A DNA stretch of 64,000 nucleotides from CAYXDO01 sp964463485 (GCA_964463485.1 CAYXDO010000004.1:62001-126000); one strand, 5' to 3'. Positions 25,586 through 34,784 are shown, counted from the first letter of the stretch. Translations and numbers: made by a program. Notes: generated from the letters alone by a model not told the origin.

Positions 25586-28411
25586 ATGTTCAGCGCGGGC
25601 CCATCACCCCAACTCGGCGGCTCCGTCAGCGAAGCGCCCGAAGCTTTGATCCGCCTCACCGACGAAGCCAAGCGTCGCTGCGGCCGGATCCCGCCCCAAC
25701 TCATGGCGAGCCTTGCGATAGAAGCGGCTCAGGGAGCGGGCTTTCGGGTCCAAGAAGCCGCGTTGGCTGCGCTCCTGCGAAGATTTCGGGCCAGTCAGAC
25801 CGACGAGCTCATCGTGGCCAAGCGGCCCAAGCGCGCCGTCCTCGGTGAGTACGAGCTCCGGCGAAGGCGCGACAAGCAGAGTGTCCGCCCGTACGTGACG
25901 CGCCTCGAGAGCCTGGACCCGCTCCGCGCGACGTGCGGCTGCCCGGACTTCGTGCGGGGCTCGCTCGGCCTGTGTAAACACATCGCTTGTGTGCTCGACG
26001 CGCTCCACGCGAATCCCGTCAGGCTCGGAGCGGCCAAGGCGCTTCCTGCGAAGTCCGTCGCTCTTCGATTCCTACCGATCCGCGACGTCTTGGGCCCAGC
26101 GGACTGGACGTCCCAGGTGGAGTTGATCGCGAGATCGCGCCCGAGCTGGCTCGAATCGGTGTTGCGCTGGTTCGCGCGGGGCCCGACCGAGGAGGTCTTC
26201 TCTTTCGAGCCCGGGGACGAGCTGCCAAACGCAACGAGGGCGCTCCAGCGACTCATCGAATCCAAGGACTATCGATTCGCCGATCCGTCGCCCGATCCGG
26301 CGCTGATCTCGGTGCTGAACCGAGAGGCCGCACGTCAGGCGATCTCCAAGCGTTCGAGCTCGATCCTCGACAAGCTCGACAAGGGGCTGGCGAGCCTCGC
26401 CGAACCTTTGTACCCATACCAAGTCGAAGGCGTACGCCGGTTCTTGGAACGGGGCCGGATGCTCCTGGCGGACGACATGGGGCTCGGAAAGACGGCTCAA
26501 GCGATCGCCGCGGCGCACTTGATGGCGCGAGGACGGCTCGTTCGGCGCGGGCTCGTGGTCGCGCCCGCGAGCCTACGGACGCAGTGGGCTCGCGAGTGGG
26601 GCCGTTTCTCGGACTTCCCGATCGCCGTCGTCGACGGCAGCCCGAGTCAGCGGCTCGACCAGTATGCGGCGCTCGATCGAGGGTTCCTCGTTTTGGGGTA
26701 CGAGACCCTCCTTCGCGATCTCGGCGCGCTGATGGGTATGGGCGTCGACATGGTGATCCTCGATGAAGCCCAGCGCATCAAAAACTGGGAGACTCAGTCT
26801 GCTCGCGCGGTGAAGAAGCTCGACGTCCCCTTCCGGCTCGTACTCACCGGTACGCCGCTCGAGAATCGCATCGACGAGCTCGCGTCGATCATGGACTGGG
26901 TCGACGACACGGCGCTCGAGCCGAAGTGGAGGTTGGCTCCGTTTCACCTTCGGCCCAACGCGGACGCCGACGAGGGCAGCTCGATGATTCACGAGCTTGA
27001 CACGCTGCGCGCGAGACTCTCCCCGGCCATGCTCCGAAGGAACCGCGCTGGAGTCCTCGCGCAGTTGCCGGAGCGGACGGACACGCGGGTCCCGATCGTG
27101 ATGACGCTAACTCAAGTCAACGAGCACGAGGCGCTGCGAATCCCGATCGCTGCGCTGATCCAGGCCGCCCAACGGCGGCCCCTCACTCGGCCGGAGTTCC
27201 TCAAGCTGATGCGGCTCTTCACCGAGCAGCGCATCATCTCGAACGGAATGGCGCAGCGAGACTTCGATGAGGTCTGGTCCGACCTCGAGCCACGCCAACC
27301 CTCCCCGCAGCTCCTCGAGCGCCTCGACAGCCCGAAGCTGCTCGAGCTTCGGGGGTTGGTCGACAACTTGGTGCAGGTGCAGGACCGCAAGGTCGTCATT
27401 TTCTCGCAGTGGCGTAAGATGATTCGCCTCGCTCATTGGGCGGTGCGGGACATTTTGGAGCGTTCCAACTCGCGGGCGGCATTTTTCACCGGAGCCGAGT
27501 CGATGAAGATGCGAGATTACGGTGTAGTCGCCTTTCACGACGACCCGAGCACGAGAGTCATGTTCCTGACCGATGCTGGCGGCGTCGGGCTGAACCTCCA
27601 GCGCGCCGCCTCCGCGTGTATCAACCTCGAGCTCCCCTGGAATCCCGCCGTCCTCGAGCAGCGGATCGGCAGAATCTACCGAAACGGTCAGAAGCGGCCC
27701 ATCGACGTGTTCAACTTGATCGCCGAAGGCGGTATCGAAGGGCGGATCGAGAAAGTCATCGGCAACAAGAGAGCGCTCTTCACGAGCCTGTTCGACTCGG
27801 AATCGAACGAGGTGAAGTTCGAGTCCGGATCCTCGTTCGCCGAATCGATGTCGCTCCTGGCGGGTGAGACCGCTGAGCTCGAGGTCTCGCTCGACGTCGC
27901 GCTCGAGACCGAAGACGAGGTCGTGCTCGAGGACGAAGCGGCAGCCTTCGAGCTGTTCAGCGAGGCGCAAGGAACGGATCAGTCGGTCCCCACGGAGCCC
28001 AAGAGTGCGCCGTCAGTGACTGCGACATTCGAGGCACCGAGCGCCGGTCCGTTCCTCCCCGCGGCATCCGCTGCGGCGCCTCCCGTAGAGACGATGAGTG
28101 CGATGCCGGTGGCTGCGACCTTCGATATCCCGAGCCCTGCATCGGCCGCGGAAGTATCAGTCGCCGGGGGGGGCCGCGAGCCCGCCAAACCACCGGTTAC
28201 CTTCCCCACGCCGCCCCACACGGTGGCGGTCGCGCCCGGGTTGTCACCGATGAGCGCGCTTTCGCTTCTGAGAGTAGAAAGAACGACCGAAGGTGGATTG
28301 CGCATCGAGGCACCCAAAGAGGCTGCCGAGACGCTCGCTGGGATGTTCGAGGCCTTCGGTGCGCTGCTCCGCGCGGGTGTCACGATGGATTCTCGAAATC
28401 GGACGGAGTGA
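25586..28411 (+). CDS. SNF2-family helicase with an N-terminal SWIM zinc finger
   Basis: The 941-residue protein has a SWIM-type zinc site (CGCPDF...CKH, Cys117, Cys119, Cys130, His132). The Snf2 core follows: YPYQVEGVRRFL, Walker A DDMGLGKTAQ (about 296-305), DEAQRIKN (about 393), LTGTPLENR, then the C-terminal helicase lobe with SQWRKMIRLA, TDAGGVGLNLQRA and the arginine-finger motif QRIGRIYRNGQ. The last 180 residues are Ala/Pro/Glu rich and low complexity. Bacterial SWIM-Snf2 proteins are ATP-driven DNA translocases of poorly known role. It starts 51 bp after hypE but has no functional link to it. Confidence 0.9.
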   Translation: MFSAGPSPQLGGSVSEAPEALIRLTDEAKRRCGRIPPQLMASLAIEAAQGAGFRVQEAALAALLRRFRASQTDELIVAKRPKRAVLGEYELRRRRDKQSVRPYVTRLESLDPLRATCGCPDFVRGSLGLCKHIACVLDALHANPVRLGAAKALPAKSVALRFLPIRDVLGPADWTSQVELIARSRPSWLESVLRWFARGPTEEVFSFEPGDELPNATRALQRLIESKDYRFADPSPDPALISVLNREAARQAISKRSSSILDKLDKGLASLAEPLYPYQVEGVRRFLERGRMLLADDMGLGKTAQAIAAAHLMARGRLVRRGLVVAPASLRTQWAREWGRFSDFPIAVVDGSPSQRLDQYAALDRGFLVLGYETLLRDLGALMGMGVDMVILDEAQRIKNWETQSARAVKKLDVPFRLVLTGTPLENRIDELASIMDWVDDTALEPKWRLAPFHLRPNADADEGSSMIHELDTLRARLSPAMLRRNRAGVLAQLPERTDTRVPIVMTLTQVNEHEALRIPIAALIQAAQRRPLTRPEFLKLMRLFTEQRIISNGMAQRDFDEVWSDLEPRQPSPQLLERLDSPKLLELRGLVDNLVQVQDRKVVIFSQWRKMIRLAHWAVRDILERSNSRAAFFTGAESMKMRDYGVVAFHDDPSTRVMFLTDAGGVGLNLQRAASACINLELPWNPAVLEQRIGRIYRNGQKRPIDVFNLIAEGGIEGRIEKVIGNKRALFTSLFDSESNEVKFESGSSFAESMSLLAGETAELEVSLDVALETEDEVVLEDEAAAFELFSEAQGTDQSVPTEPKSAPSVTATFEAPSAGPFLPAASAAAPPVETMSAMPVAATFDIPSPASAAEVSVAGGGREPAKPPVTFPTPPHTVAVAPGLSPMSALSLLRVERTTEGGLRIEAPKEAAETLAGMFEAFGALLRAGVTMDSRNRTE

Positions 28412-28471
28412 CTCCAAGACGCTGGGACGGGGTCACGAACTCATCGTCCATGCCAGAGTGTGACTCCGCGA

Positions 28472-28898
28472 TCACAACACCGTGAAGGTACCCGAGTTAC
28501 CCGGTTGACCGTCGAAGGACTCATCGAAGGTGCCGTTCGTGGCCGAAGTCCAAACCATGAGGTACTGGTCGTTGCCGCCGAGTCGATGCGGCGCCTGCGG
28601 TCTTGGCGTAGGTGAATGCGAAGTCGCCGACGCCCGCGAGGGTAGCCATGCCCGCCGTCCCTGCGCCCACTGCGAAGGTCCACTGATTGGTCGGGCCTCC
28701 GGTCTCCGCGAGCGTGAGCGTCTTTCCATCGAGGTTATCGGGCGCGAACGAGGTCTGGCTGGCGTCCAAGCCGTTGCCTGCGTCCAGGCCTGAGCCTACA
28801 TCAGCGCGAGCTCCTGAATCCGAGGTATCGTCCGAGCTGCAGGCAACGAACAAAGCAAGCGAAAGGCCCCATAGGCCTCGTGGTCCATTGTGAATCAT
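28472..28898 (-). pseudogene. Lipoprotein gene broken by a one-base frameshift
   Basis: The first frame starts MIHNGPRGLWGLSLALFVACSSDD, a clear lipoprotein signal (lipobox FVAC), and runs through protein-like sequence to DFAFTYAKTAGAA, after which it turns into Arg-rich nonsense. The next frame takes over near 28600 with GGNDQYLMVWTSATNGTFDESFDG and stops at 28472 after GTFTVL. Removing one base near 28596-28600 would restore one 142-residue protein. The lesion may be a real inactivating mutation or an assembly error. The family is unknown to me. Confidence 0.55.
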
Positions 28899-29005
28899 CT
28901 CTGCCTTTTACCTGCCTTCCTGGTGAAAGCCCAGAGGTCGAATCCTCGCAGTCACGACTTTTTCCTTCCCCCCGAGCGCGTCTTTGGCTAGACACAAAGA
29001 GCGAC

Positions 29006-29080
29006 CGGGGCGTAGCGCAGTCTGGTTAGCGCACTTGACTGGGGGTCAAGGGGTCGGAAGTTCGAATCTTCTCGCCCCGA
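29006..29080 (+). tRNA. tRNA-Pro (anticodon GGG)
   Basis: A full cloverleaf can be drawn: acceptor CGGGGCG/CGCCCCG, D arm GCGC...GCGC, anticodon stem CTTGA/TCAAG with loop CTGGGGG (anticodon GGG, decoding CCC/CCU), and T arm with TTCGAAT. The CCA end is not encoded. The gene is directly followed by a phage integrase, which makes its 3' half the likely attachment site. Confidence 0.95.
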
Positions 29081-29086
29081 CGGTCA

Positions 29087-29118
29087 GGCTCCCGAAATCG
29101 TTGATGGTTTCGGGAGCC
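29087..29118 (+). terminator. Hairpin after tRNA-Pro
   Basis: Perfect 11-bp arms GGCTCCCGAAA and TTTCGGGAGCC enclose a 10-nt loop directly downstream of the tRNA. No T-run follows, so it could be a processing or termination hairpin or an arm site for the integrase near attL. Confidence 0.5.
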
Positions 29119-29183
29119 AACCCACTTCGGCACACATCGACTTCGCCGAAATCTTCCAGAAATCTTACAAGCTCGACGAGACC

Positions 29184-30242
29184 ATGTGCTCAGACGTTCA
29201 GTGCTGCGCATGGGAAGGCGTGCTGACGTTGCGATGCGAGATCTACAGGATCCGCTCCAAGGCCGGATCGTGGCGATGGGGCGTCGACTGGGACGAGCCC
29301 AGCGGCCGCCGCCGGAAGAAGATCATCGGTACGAAGGTCGAGGCCCAGGCGGCTCGAGACAAGCTCCGCATCGAGCTCACCGGCGGGACCTACTCGCCCG
29401 ATCTCTATGCCAAGCGCGGCTTCACTGTCGGCCAGCTCCGAGACCGCTGGCTCGAGCACCGCACGACCAAGCTCACGATCGAGACCGACCGAGTTCTCTG
29501 GCGTCGTCTGGCGGAGTTCCTCGGCGAAGACCGAGAAGCCCGTACTCTCACGACCCGAGACATGGACGACTTGCGCGAGAAGCTCAAGGAGTCCAAGTCC
29601 TACAAGGGCACGCCGCTTTCCGTTCGAAGCGTGAACTACCATCTGAAGGTGCTGCGGGCTGGGCTCCGCCTCGCCCACCGAGAGGGTCGCATCGCCAACG
29701 TACCGACGTTCACGTTCCTCAAGGGCGAGATTCAGCGCAGCCGAATCGGCACTGGGGACGAGATCGACGAGCTCTTCGACTGCTGCGACTACCAGGCCCT
29801 CCGGATTGCTCTGGCCCTCGCCTGCGAGACCGGGATGCGTCGCGGAGAGATCTGCGCCCTCTCGTGGGAGGAGATCGACTTCGTCCAGCGGACCATCACC
29901 TTCAAGGGTGGCAAGGGCGGCAAATGGCGCACGGTGCTTTTCGGCGAACTGTCGACTCGCGAGCTCGCCAGTGTCGAAGCCCCTCAAACGGGCAAGATCT
30001 TCTCCATCAAGGCTAACACCATCACCTCGAGCTATCGCCGACTCTGCCAACAACTCGGCATCGAGGACCTGCATTTCCATGACTTGAGGCATACCTATGC
30101 GACGCGGCTGCGTCGAGCGGGTGTCGACCTCGTCACCATCAAGACTCTGCTCGGGCACGAAGACTGGTCCACCATGGAGCGGTACCAAACCGTCGATCTG
30201 ACGGATCTTCGCGCGGCCCACGAGCGACTCAAAACCGTCTGA
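29184..30242 (+). CDS. int: Tyrosine-family phage integrase
   Basis: This enzyme would recombine the phage att site with the tRNA-Pro gene. The 352-residue protein has an N-terminal arm-binding region, a core-binding domain (TVGQLRDRWLEHR, MDDLREKL), and the catalytic domain: Arg in ETGMRRGEICAL (about 219), HDLRHTYATRL (about 298), LLGHEDWSTM and the nucleophile Tyr334 in MERYQTVD. The N-terminus before RCEIYRIR is unusually Cys-rich, and a later start is possible. It reads away from the tRNA, as is typical for tRNA-integrating prophages. Confidence 0.93.
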   Translation: MCSDVQCCAWEGVLTLRCEIYRIRSKAGSWRWGVDWDEPSGRRRKKIIGTKVEAQAARDKLRIELTGGTYSPDLYAKRGFTVGQLRDRWLEHRTTKLTIETDRVLWRRLAEFLGEDREARTLTTRDMDDLREKLKESKSYKGTPLSVRSVNYHLKVLRAGLRLAHREGRIANVPTFTFLKGEIQRSRIGTGDEIDELFDCCDYQALRIALALACETGMRRGEICALSWEEIDFVQRTITFKGGKGGKWRTVLFGELSTRELASVEAPQTGKIFSIKANTITSSYRRLCQQLGIEDLHFHDLRHTYATRLRRAGVDLVTIKTLLGHEDWSTMERYQTVDLTDLRAAHERLKTV

Positions 30243-30243
30243 G

Positions 30244-30270
30244 CCTGAACCGTTTTTGGGGCGGTTCAGG
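30244..30270 (+). terminator. Hairpin after the integrase gene
   Basis: Perfect 9-bp arms CCTGAACCG and CGGTTCAGG flank a 9-nt loop (TTTTTGGGG), starting 1 bp after the integrase stop. It may terminate or attenuate int transcription or be an operator for the excisionase operon. No T-run follows the right arm. Confidence 0.5.
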
Positions 30271-30307
30271 GACAGCTATGCCCTGAGTCTGCCCGGAGGG
30301 AACAACC

Positions 30308-30520
30308 GTGTACGTGGTCGACGTCCGTGGAATGAGCATCAAGGTGGCCGCCCAATACCTCGGGTGTGGGCAGCAGCAAATCCGTCAACTCATCGCGAGC
30401 GGTGAGCTCAAGTACTTCATCGTCGGAAGGCCCGCTGGGGGTCGGCGCCAGGGCGGGTGGCGCATCGACCGATTCGATCTGGATGCACTGATCGAGAAGC
30501 GAAAGGAGGGCAAGTCATGA
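30308..30520 (+). CDS. Excisionase-like helix-turn-helix protein
   Basis: The 70-residue product starts at GTG with GGAGGG upstream. It contains a winged helix-turn-helix of the excisionase/MerR class (SIKVAAQYLGCGQQQIRQLIASGEL, then a wing YFIVGR and RIDRFDLDALI). Its size and place between the integrase and the early operon fit a recombination directionality factor or an early regulator. Its stop overlaps the next start (ATGA), beginning a long translationally coupled operon. Confidence 0.7.
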   Translation: MYVVDVRGMSIKVAAQYLGCGQQQIRQLIASGELKYFIVGRPAGGRRQGGWRIDRFDLDALIEKRKEGKS

Positions 30521-30741
30521 AACGCGGTGAGAACATGGCCGAGTTTTTCTGGCGCGCAGTCGAAGAGTCTCGGGGGCTCATCAGCGACAAGTCGGCGAGC
30601 AAGGCAATTGCTCTCCGCAAGTTCGCCGAAGGCGATTCCACGAGCGCCTTTCGCCATCTGCTCGCTGCGCTCGAGGCGAGCAAGAAGCCGGTCGCACCGA
30701 TCATGGACGAGCTCCGCGAGCTCTTCGGGAGGAAGCGATGA
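30517..30741 (+). CDS. Small early phage protein, paralogue of the protein at 37244
   Basis: The 74-residue protein (start MKRGENMAEF) is helical and charged. Its pattern WRAVEESRGLISDK...AFRHLLAALEASKKPV...MDELRELF matches that of the 91-residue early protein at 37244-37519 (WQRAV, RIADK, ALEHLSKML, PVPLAMIAEL), so the two look homologous. Function unknown. Both ends overlap neighbouring genes by four bases. Confidence 0.6.
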   Translation: MKRGENMAEFFWRAVEESRGLISDKSASKAIALRKFAEGDSTSAFRHLLAALEASKKPVAPIMDELRELFGRKR

Positions 30742-31211
30742 ATCTCCAACCCGTCATCCGACTCGTTCCGCGCGAAACCCACGTCGAGCGGGTCCGCCAC
30801 ATGGCGCTGTGTCTCCATGCGCTCGAGGTGGCTTATCACGACGACGAAGTCACCGAGTTGCTCCCTCGCGGGAGGCAGATGACTGCGGGCCAGCGCGCCC
30901 GGTGGGTCCGGGCTCTCCGGGAGAAACTGCGCGAGCTCGGCGTCGAAGCGGCTCCAGCCCCCTTCGAGTGTCGCACGACATCGACGATCGAGGCGATCCG
31001 GTTGCGAGCTCAGTTCGAGCGGCACTTGGGCCACCGTTTTCATTCTGTCAGCCACTGCTACTGGTGCCAGCGCCGGGCACGTGGGTTAGCGAGCCCCGAC
31101 TCGTCGTTGGAGGTCACCGAGCCCACGACCGAGTTCAAGCTCATGCCTGGAGAATATCTGGTGGGAGGACCAGACGACCCGTTGACGAGGAAGTTCAAGG
31201 TCGAGCCATGA
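30738..31211 (+). CDS. Hypothetical early phage protein
   Basis: A 157-residue protein of unknown family with a single CxxC near the C-terminal third (HCYWCQRR), an Arg-rich helical N-terminal half (VERVRHMALCLHALEVAYHDDEV) and a C-terminal tail. It overlaps both neighbours by ATGA junctions and so belongs to the early operon. One Zn-binding CxxC alone is not enough for a fold call. Confidence 0.55.
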   Translation: MNLQPVIRLVPRETHVERVRHMALCLHALEVAYHDDEVTELLPRGRQMTAGQRARWVRALREKLRELGVEAAPAPFECRTTSTIEAIRLRAQFERHLGHRFHSVSHCYWCQRRARGLASPDSSLEVTEPTTEFKLMPGEYLVGGPDDPLTRKFKVEP

Positions 31212-31459
31212 AATGCCCAAGCTGCACCGACGGCCTTTCCGTAGCCATCCTCTGCGGTCCGGGCTGCACGCTCGCTGCTGTGCGTTGTCAGGACTGCGAT
31301 GGGACCGGAGCCATCGCGGAGTCTGCTTTGGCGCGGAAGGCGGAAGGCGAGAAGCTCCGCCAGGACCGAATCAACCGCGGGAAGAGTCTGCGAGAGGAAG
31401 CGCAGGACCTGGGAATCACCGCGACGGAACTCTCGAGACGGGAGCGAGGAAGGGTATGA
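31208..31459 (+). CDS. Small zinc-finger/helix-turn-helix phage protein
   Basis: The 83-residue product (MKCPSCTDG...) has two DnaJ-type zinc knuckles (CPSC...CGPGC and CQDCDGTG) followed by a helix-turn-helix-like segment (LREEAQDLGITATELSRRERG). It may bind DNA to regulate early genes. Starts and stops overlap both neighbours. Confidence 0.6.
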   Translation: MKCPSCTDGLSVAILCGPGCTLAAVRCQDCDGTGAIAESALARKAEGEKLRQDRINRGKSLREEAQDLGITATELSRRERGRV

Positions 31460-32907
31460 GTCAGACTCTACGACCCTACCAGGCCAACGCTCTCGAGGAG
31501 CTCCGTGCCGGCATCCGCCAGCGCAAACAACGGCAACTCCTCGTGAGTCCCACGGGCTCCGGGAAGACAACCATCGCGGCCCACATGATTCAGTCTGCGG
31601 TCTCGCGGGGAAAGCGAATCTGGTTCCTCGCTCACCGCAAGGAGCTCATCCAGCAATGCTCCGCTCGGCTGGACGAGCACGACCTCGACCATGGAATCAT
31701 CCAGGCCCAGCACCCACGCCGGCGACCGTGGCTCCCGATTCAGGTTGCGTCCGTGGCCACGCTGGTCCGTCGCGAACTCACGGAACTCCCGGATCTCATC
31801 ATCATCGACGAGGCGCACCGAAGCCTGTCTGCGAGCTACCAGAAGATCGCCAAGGCAGCACCGAAGTCCCAAGTCATTGGCCTGACAGCGACGCCCTGGC
31901 GGCTCGATGGCCGACCGCTGGGCTCGTTCTACGAGTCCTTGGTGCTCGTCGCGAGGCCGTCGGAGCTGATCTCCGAGGGCTGGCTGCTCAAACCGCGACT
32001 CTTCGCGCCCGCGAAGCTCGACCTCACCGACGTGCATGTCCGCGGCGGTGACTACGATGAGGCCGATCTCGCCCAGAAGGTCGACCGACCAAGTCTGCTC
32101 GGCGACCTGGTCGAGCATTGGCGGAAGCTCGTCCAGACCGGAGAGAACCGCCGGACGGTCGTGTTCGCGGTCAACAAGGAACACTCCCGCCACATCACCA
32201 CATCGTTCCAGGTCGCCGGTGTGCGGGCCGCTCACCTGGACGAGGCTACGTCCTCTGGCGATCGTGCACAAATCATCCGTGATCTGGCGGCCGGCGAGAT
32301 CGACATCATCTCCAACTGTCAGATCCTCACCGAGGGTTGGGACTTGCCTTCGCTAGCCGCTGTCGTACTTGCCCGGCCGACCAAGTCGGTCGCTCTGTAC
32401 CTGCAAATGTGCGGTCGCGGAATGCGGCCGTACCCAGGCAAGACCGAGTTCAAGCTTCTCGACCATGCCTCGTGCGTGTTCGACCTCGGCTTTCCGGAAG
32501 ACGACCGCGACTACCGACTCGACGGGCGAGTTCGAGCGCGGAAAAGCAAGAACGCGGCACCTTTCGTTCGGATCTGCGAGCAGTGCTTCCGAGCCTTCCC
32601 CTCTCTTATTCGAGAATGTCCGGAATGCGGGTGGACCGTGCCGGTGGCCGTTCGCAAAATCAAGCACGACGAAGGTGGCGAGCTCCGGGAGTACAGGCAG
32701 GGTGAGCTCCCGGCCCGCGGTGAGTCGAGGCCTTGGATAGAGCGTCTGAAGCTCCTCACGGACCTGGTCGAGAAGCAGGTGACGAGGGGCTACAAGGAAA
32801 AGTGGTCGTGCATCCAGTACCAGCGGAAACTCAGGCATTGGCCGCCCGCAATCATGCAGGAGCAAGCTCACGCTGAGGTACAGCGGCGGATGGAGGCCCG
32901 GTCGTGA
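31456..32907 (+). CDS. Phage superfamily II DEAD/DEAH helicase
   Basis: The protein (484 residues from the ATG overlapping the previous stop) starts LRPYQANALEEL (Q-like motif). Motifs are: Walker A SPTGSGKTT, DEAH in IIDEAHRSL, TATPWR, a helicase C lobe (TVVFAVNKEH, TEGWDLPS, and QMCGRGMRPYPGK with the arginine finger). A zinc site near the C-terminus (CEQCFRAF...CPECGW) is common in phage UvsW-like helicases. It probably acts in replication-fork repair or recombination with the VRR-NUC and PD-(D/E)XK nucleases that follow. Confidence 0.9.
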   Translation: MSQTLRPYQANALEELRAGIRQRKQRQLLVSPTGSGKTTIAAHMIQSAVSRGKRIWFLAHRKELIQQCSARLDEHDLDHGIIQAQHPRRRPWLPIQVASVATLVRRELTELPDLIIIDEAHRSLSASYQKIAKAAPKSQVIGLTATPWRLDGRPLGSFYESLVLVARPSELISEGWLLKPRLFAPAKLDLTDVHVRGGDYDEADLAQKVDRPSLLGDLVEHWRKLVQTGENRRTVVFAVNKEHSRHITTSFQVAGVRAAHLDEATSSGDRAQIIRDLAAGEIDIISNCQILTEGWDLPSLAAVVLARPTKSVALYLQMCGRGMRPYPGKTEFKLLDHASCVFDLGFPEDDRDYRLDGRVRARKSKNAAPFVRICEQCFRAFPSLIRECPECGWTVPVAVRKIKHDEGGELREYRQGELPARGESRPWIERLKLLTDLVEKQVTRGYKEKWSCIQYQRKLRHWPPAIMQEQAHAEVQRRMEARS

Positions 32908-33251
32908 ATCAGACCGAGGCGCTTGTTGTGGCGGAGACGCTGCTGGCTCTCGCGGCCGAACCCGGCGTGAGGGTGTGGAGACAGAACTCGGGAGCTCTGC
33001 CGAATGAGCACGGTCGGTTTGTGCACTTCGGCATCAAGGGGAGCTCGGACATCTCTGGAATTGTCGGCCCTGAGGGCTGGAGACTGGAGGTCGAGCTGAA
33101 GAGCTCGACGGGGCGACTCAGGGACAGCCAGCGCGCCTGGCTCGAGATGGTCGCGAAACACGGTGGAATTGGCATCGTCGCACGCAGCTCGCAGGAGGCC
33201 CTCGAGGGCCTGAGGGCTGAGGTCGCGAACAGGAGAAGGCAGCGGACATGA
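32904..33251 (+). CDS. VRR-NUC domain nuclease
   Basis: The 115-residue protein is a single VRR-NUC module: WRQNSG near the start, GIKGSSDISGI (metal-binding Asp), and EVELKSSTGRLRDSQRAWLE (Glu-x-Lys catalytic pair and following helix). Such stand-alone phage nucleases act as structure-specific endonucleases in recombination. It overlaps the helicase stop by four bases. Confidence 0.9.
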   Translation: MNQTEALVVAETLLALAAEPGVRVWRQNSGALPNEHGRFVHFGIKGSSDISGIVGPEGWRLEVELKSSTGRLRDSQRAWLEMVAKHGGIGIVARSSQEALEGLRAEVANRRRQRT

Positions 33252-33490
33252 ACATTCGGAAATTTCAGGAGCTCCCGGAGGAGCGGCGGAACGAGGTTGA
33301 GGGATATCTGTGGGACGGGATCGCCCACCTCGAAAGTGCGATCGCGAAGCTCGGCGTCTGTGAGTCGACCGTAAGCGAGCCTTTCGCGACCCACATCAAG
33401 GTGATGGAATCACAGATGCGCACGTTGCGCTCGCTGCATACGAACCTCACGAAGCAGGTTGAAGTCCTGGGAATGGGAGCGATGGGATGA
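33248..33490 (+). CDS. Small helical phage protein
   Basis: An 80-residue, mostly helical product with no recognised domain (WDGIAHLESAIAKLG, MRTLRSLHTNLTKQVE). Translational coupling on both sides places it in the early operon; it might be an accessory subunit of the nuclease or helicase, but nothing in it proves this. Confidence 0.5.
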   Translation: MNIRKFQELPEERRNEVEGYLWDGIAHLESAIAKLGVCESTVSEPFATHIKVMESQMRTLRSLHTNLTKQVEVLGMGAMG

Positions 33491-34773
33491 GAACCGGAGC
33501 CGAAATCGACACCGAGGAAGAGGACTTCGTTCGCGAGGCCACTCAGGCGAAGCGCCGATTGCCGGTCGTCGAGAGTCGGCGGCCCGGGTCTTTCGTCATG
33601 GATGAGTACGACCGAGTCATCGTGTCGTACTCGTCTATGAAACAACTCCGCAACTGCCCGCGGAAGTACAAGCGGCGGTACCTCGATTGGATCGTGCCTG
33701 CCTACATTCGGCCCGGCGACCCGCGAAACTGGGGGAGCTGTATCCACCGCGGGCTCGAGATCATGCTGGCCCACGGTGACGACGCGACCTCGATGGTCGA
33801 TGAGGCCATCGTCAAATACTGGGGCGACGTCGCGCGGGACCACGAGGCATTCCAGGCCCGGGCACGAGCCCAAGCCGCGCTCAATGAGTACTCCGAGCGC
33901 TGGTATGCCGCGGATCCCGGCCAGGCGAATCATCACTGGGAGCCGGTTCTCATCGAAAAGAAGTTCACCGGAGACATCATCCATCCGGACACGGGACAGG
34001 TTCACCAGCGCTACTCGATCGGCGGCAAGGTCGACGGCGTCGTGCGTGTGACCGAGGCCTGTCGCTGGGGTGCGTGCGACATCCGACCGGGCCTCTACCT
34101 CAAGGAGAACAAGACGGCCAAAAGTATCTCCGAGAACTACCTGACCCGGCTCTGGACGGACATGCAGATCCTTCTCTACTCACACTATGTCGCCGACGGG
34201 CTGGGCGAGCCGGTCATCGGAATCCTCTACGATATCGTAGGGAAGACCGACCTTGCGCATACGGACGCCGAGTCTCCGGCCGAGTTCGAGAAGAGGAAGG
34301 CGGACGCGCTGAAGCAGGCCGAAGCGGGTGAGTACCCGACACGGCTCCGAAAGCGCAACGACGAGCTCCCAGAGGACTTCGAGCGACGCAAGAAGGCGCG
34401 CGCGATCGAGCTCATCGAGGAGCTTCGGCCGCGGGAACGGGAGTCGGACGAGTCATATTCTGACCGTCTCGCGAAGTCCTACAAGAACGAGTCGATGATG
34501 TGCCGCGCATATGTGGAGGTGGATACGCGAGCGGTAGTCGATGTGAGGCGCGAGCTCTGGCTGCTCCTCGAGCGGCACGACGCGCATCAACTGAACGGGC
34601 AGTGGGGAAAGAACGAAGACCACTGCTTCGCGTACTTCCGAAAGTGCGACTACTGGGCGCTCTGCACGAGCTTCGATAGCCCGACGGTGCTCGACCAGTA
34701 CGTCATTCGACAGCCCCACGAAGAACAGGAAGCCACCGAGGACGAGAGCACACCGCTTCCATCGATGGCCTGA
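33487..34773 (+). CDS. PD-(D/E)XK nuclease (Cas4/RecB-like)
   Basis: The 428-residue protein begins its domain with YSSMKQLRNCPRKYKRRY (the Cys-bearing entry helix of Cas4/AddB-like nucleases). Catalytic elements are GGKVDGVVR and LKENKTA (Glu-x-Lys), then QILLYSHYV. A final Cys cluster (KCDYWALC) could help hold an Fe-S cluster with the first Cys. It is probably a 5'-end resecting exonuclease working with the downstream RecA-like ATPase. A charged helical insert (residues 255-325) is an extension of the usual domain. Confidence 0.85.
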   Translation: MRTGAEIDTEEEDFVREATQAKRRLPVVESRRPGSFVMDEYDRVIVSYSSMKQLRNCPRKYKRRYLDWIVPAYIRPGDPRNWGSCIHRGLEIMLAHGDDATSMVDEAIVKYWGDVARDHEAFQARARAQAALNEYSERWYAADPGQANHHWEPVLIEKKFTGDIIHPDTGQVHQRYSIGGKVDGVVRVTEACRWGACDIRPGLYLKENKTAKSISENYLTRLWTDMQILLYSHYVADGLGEPVIGILYDIVGKTDLAHTDAESPAEFEKRKADALKQAEAGEYPTRLRKRNDELPEDFERRKKARAIELIEELRPRERESDESYSDRLAKSYKNESMMCRAYVEVDTRAVVDVRRELWLLLERHDAHQLNGQWGKNEDHCFAYFRKCDYWALCTSFDSPTVLDQYVIRQPHEEQEATEDESTPLPSMA

Positions 34774-34784
34774 AAGGAAGAGTC

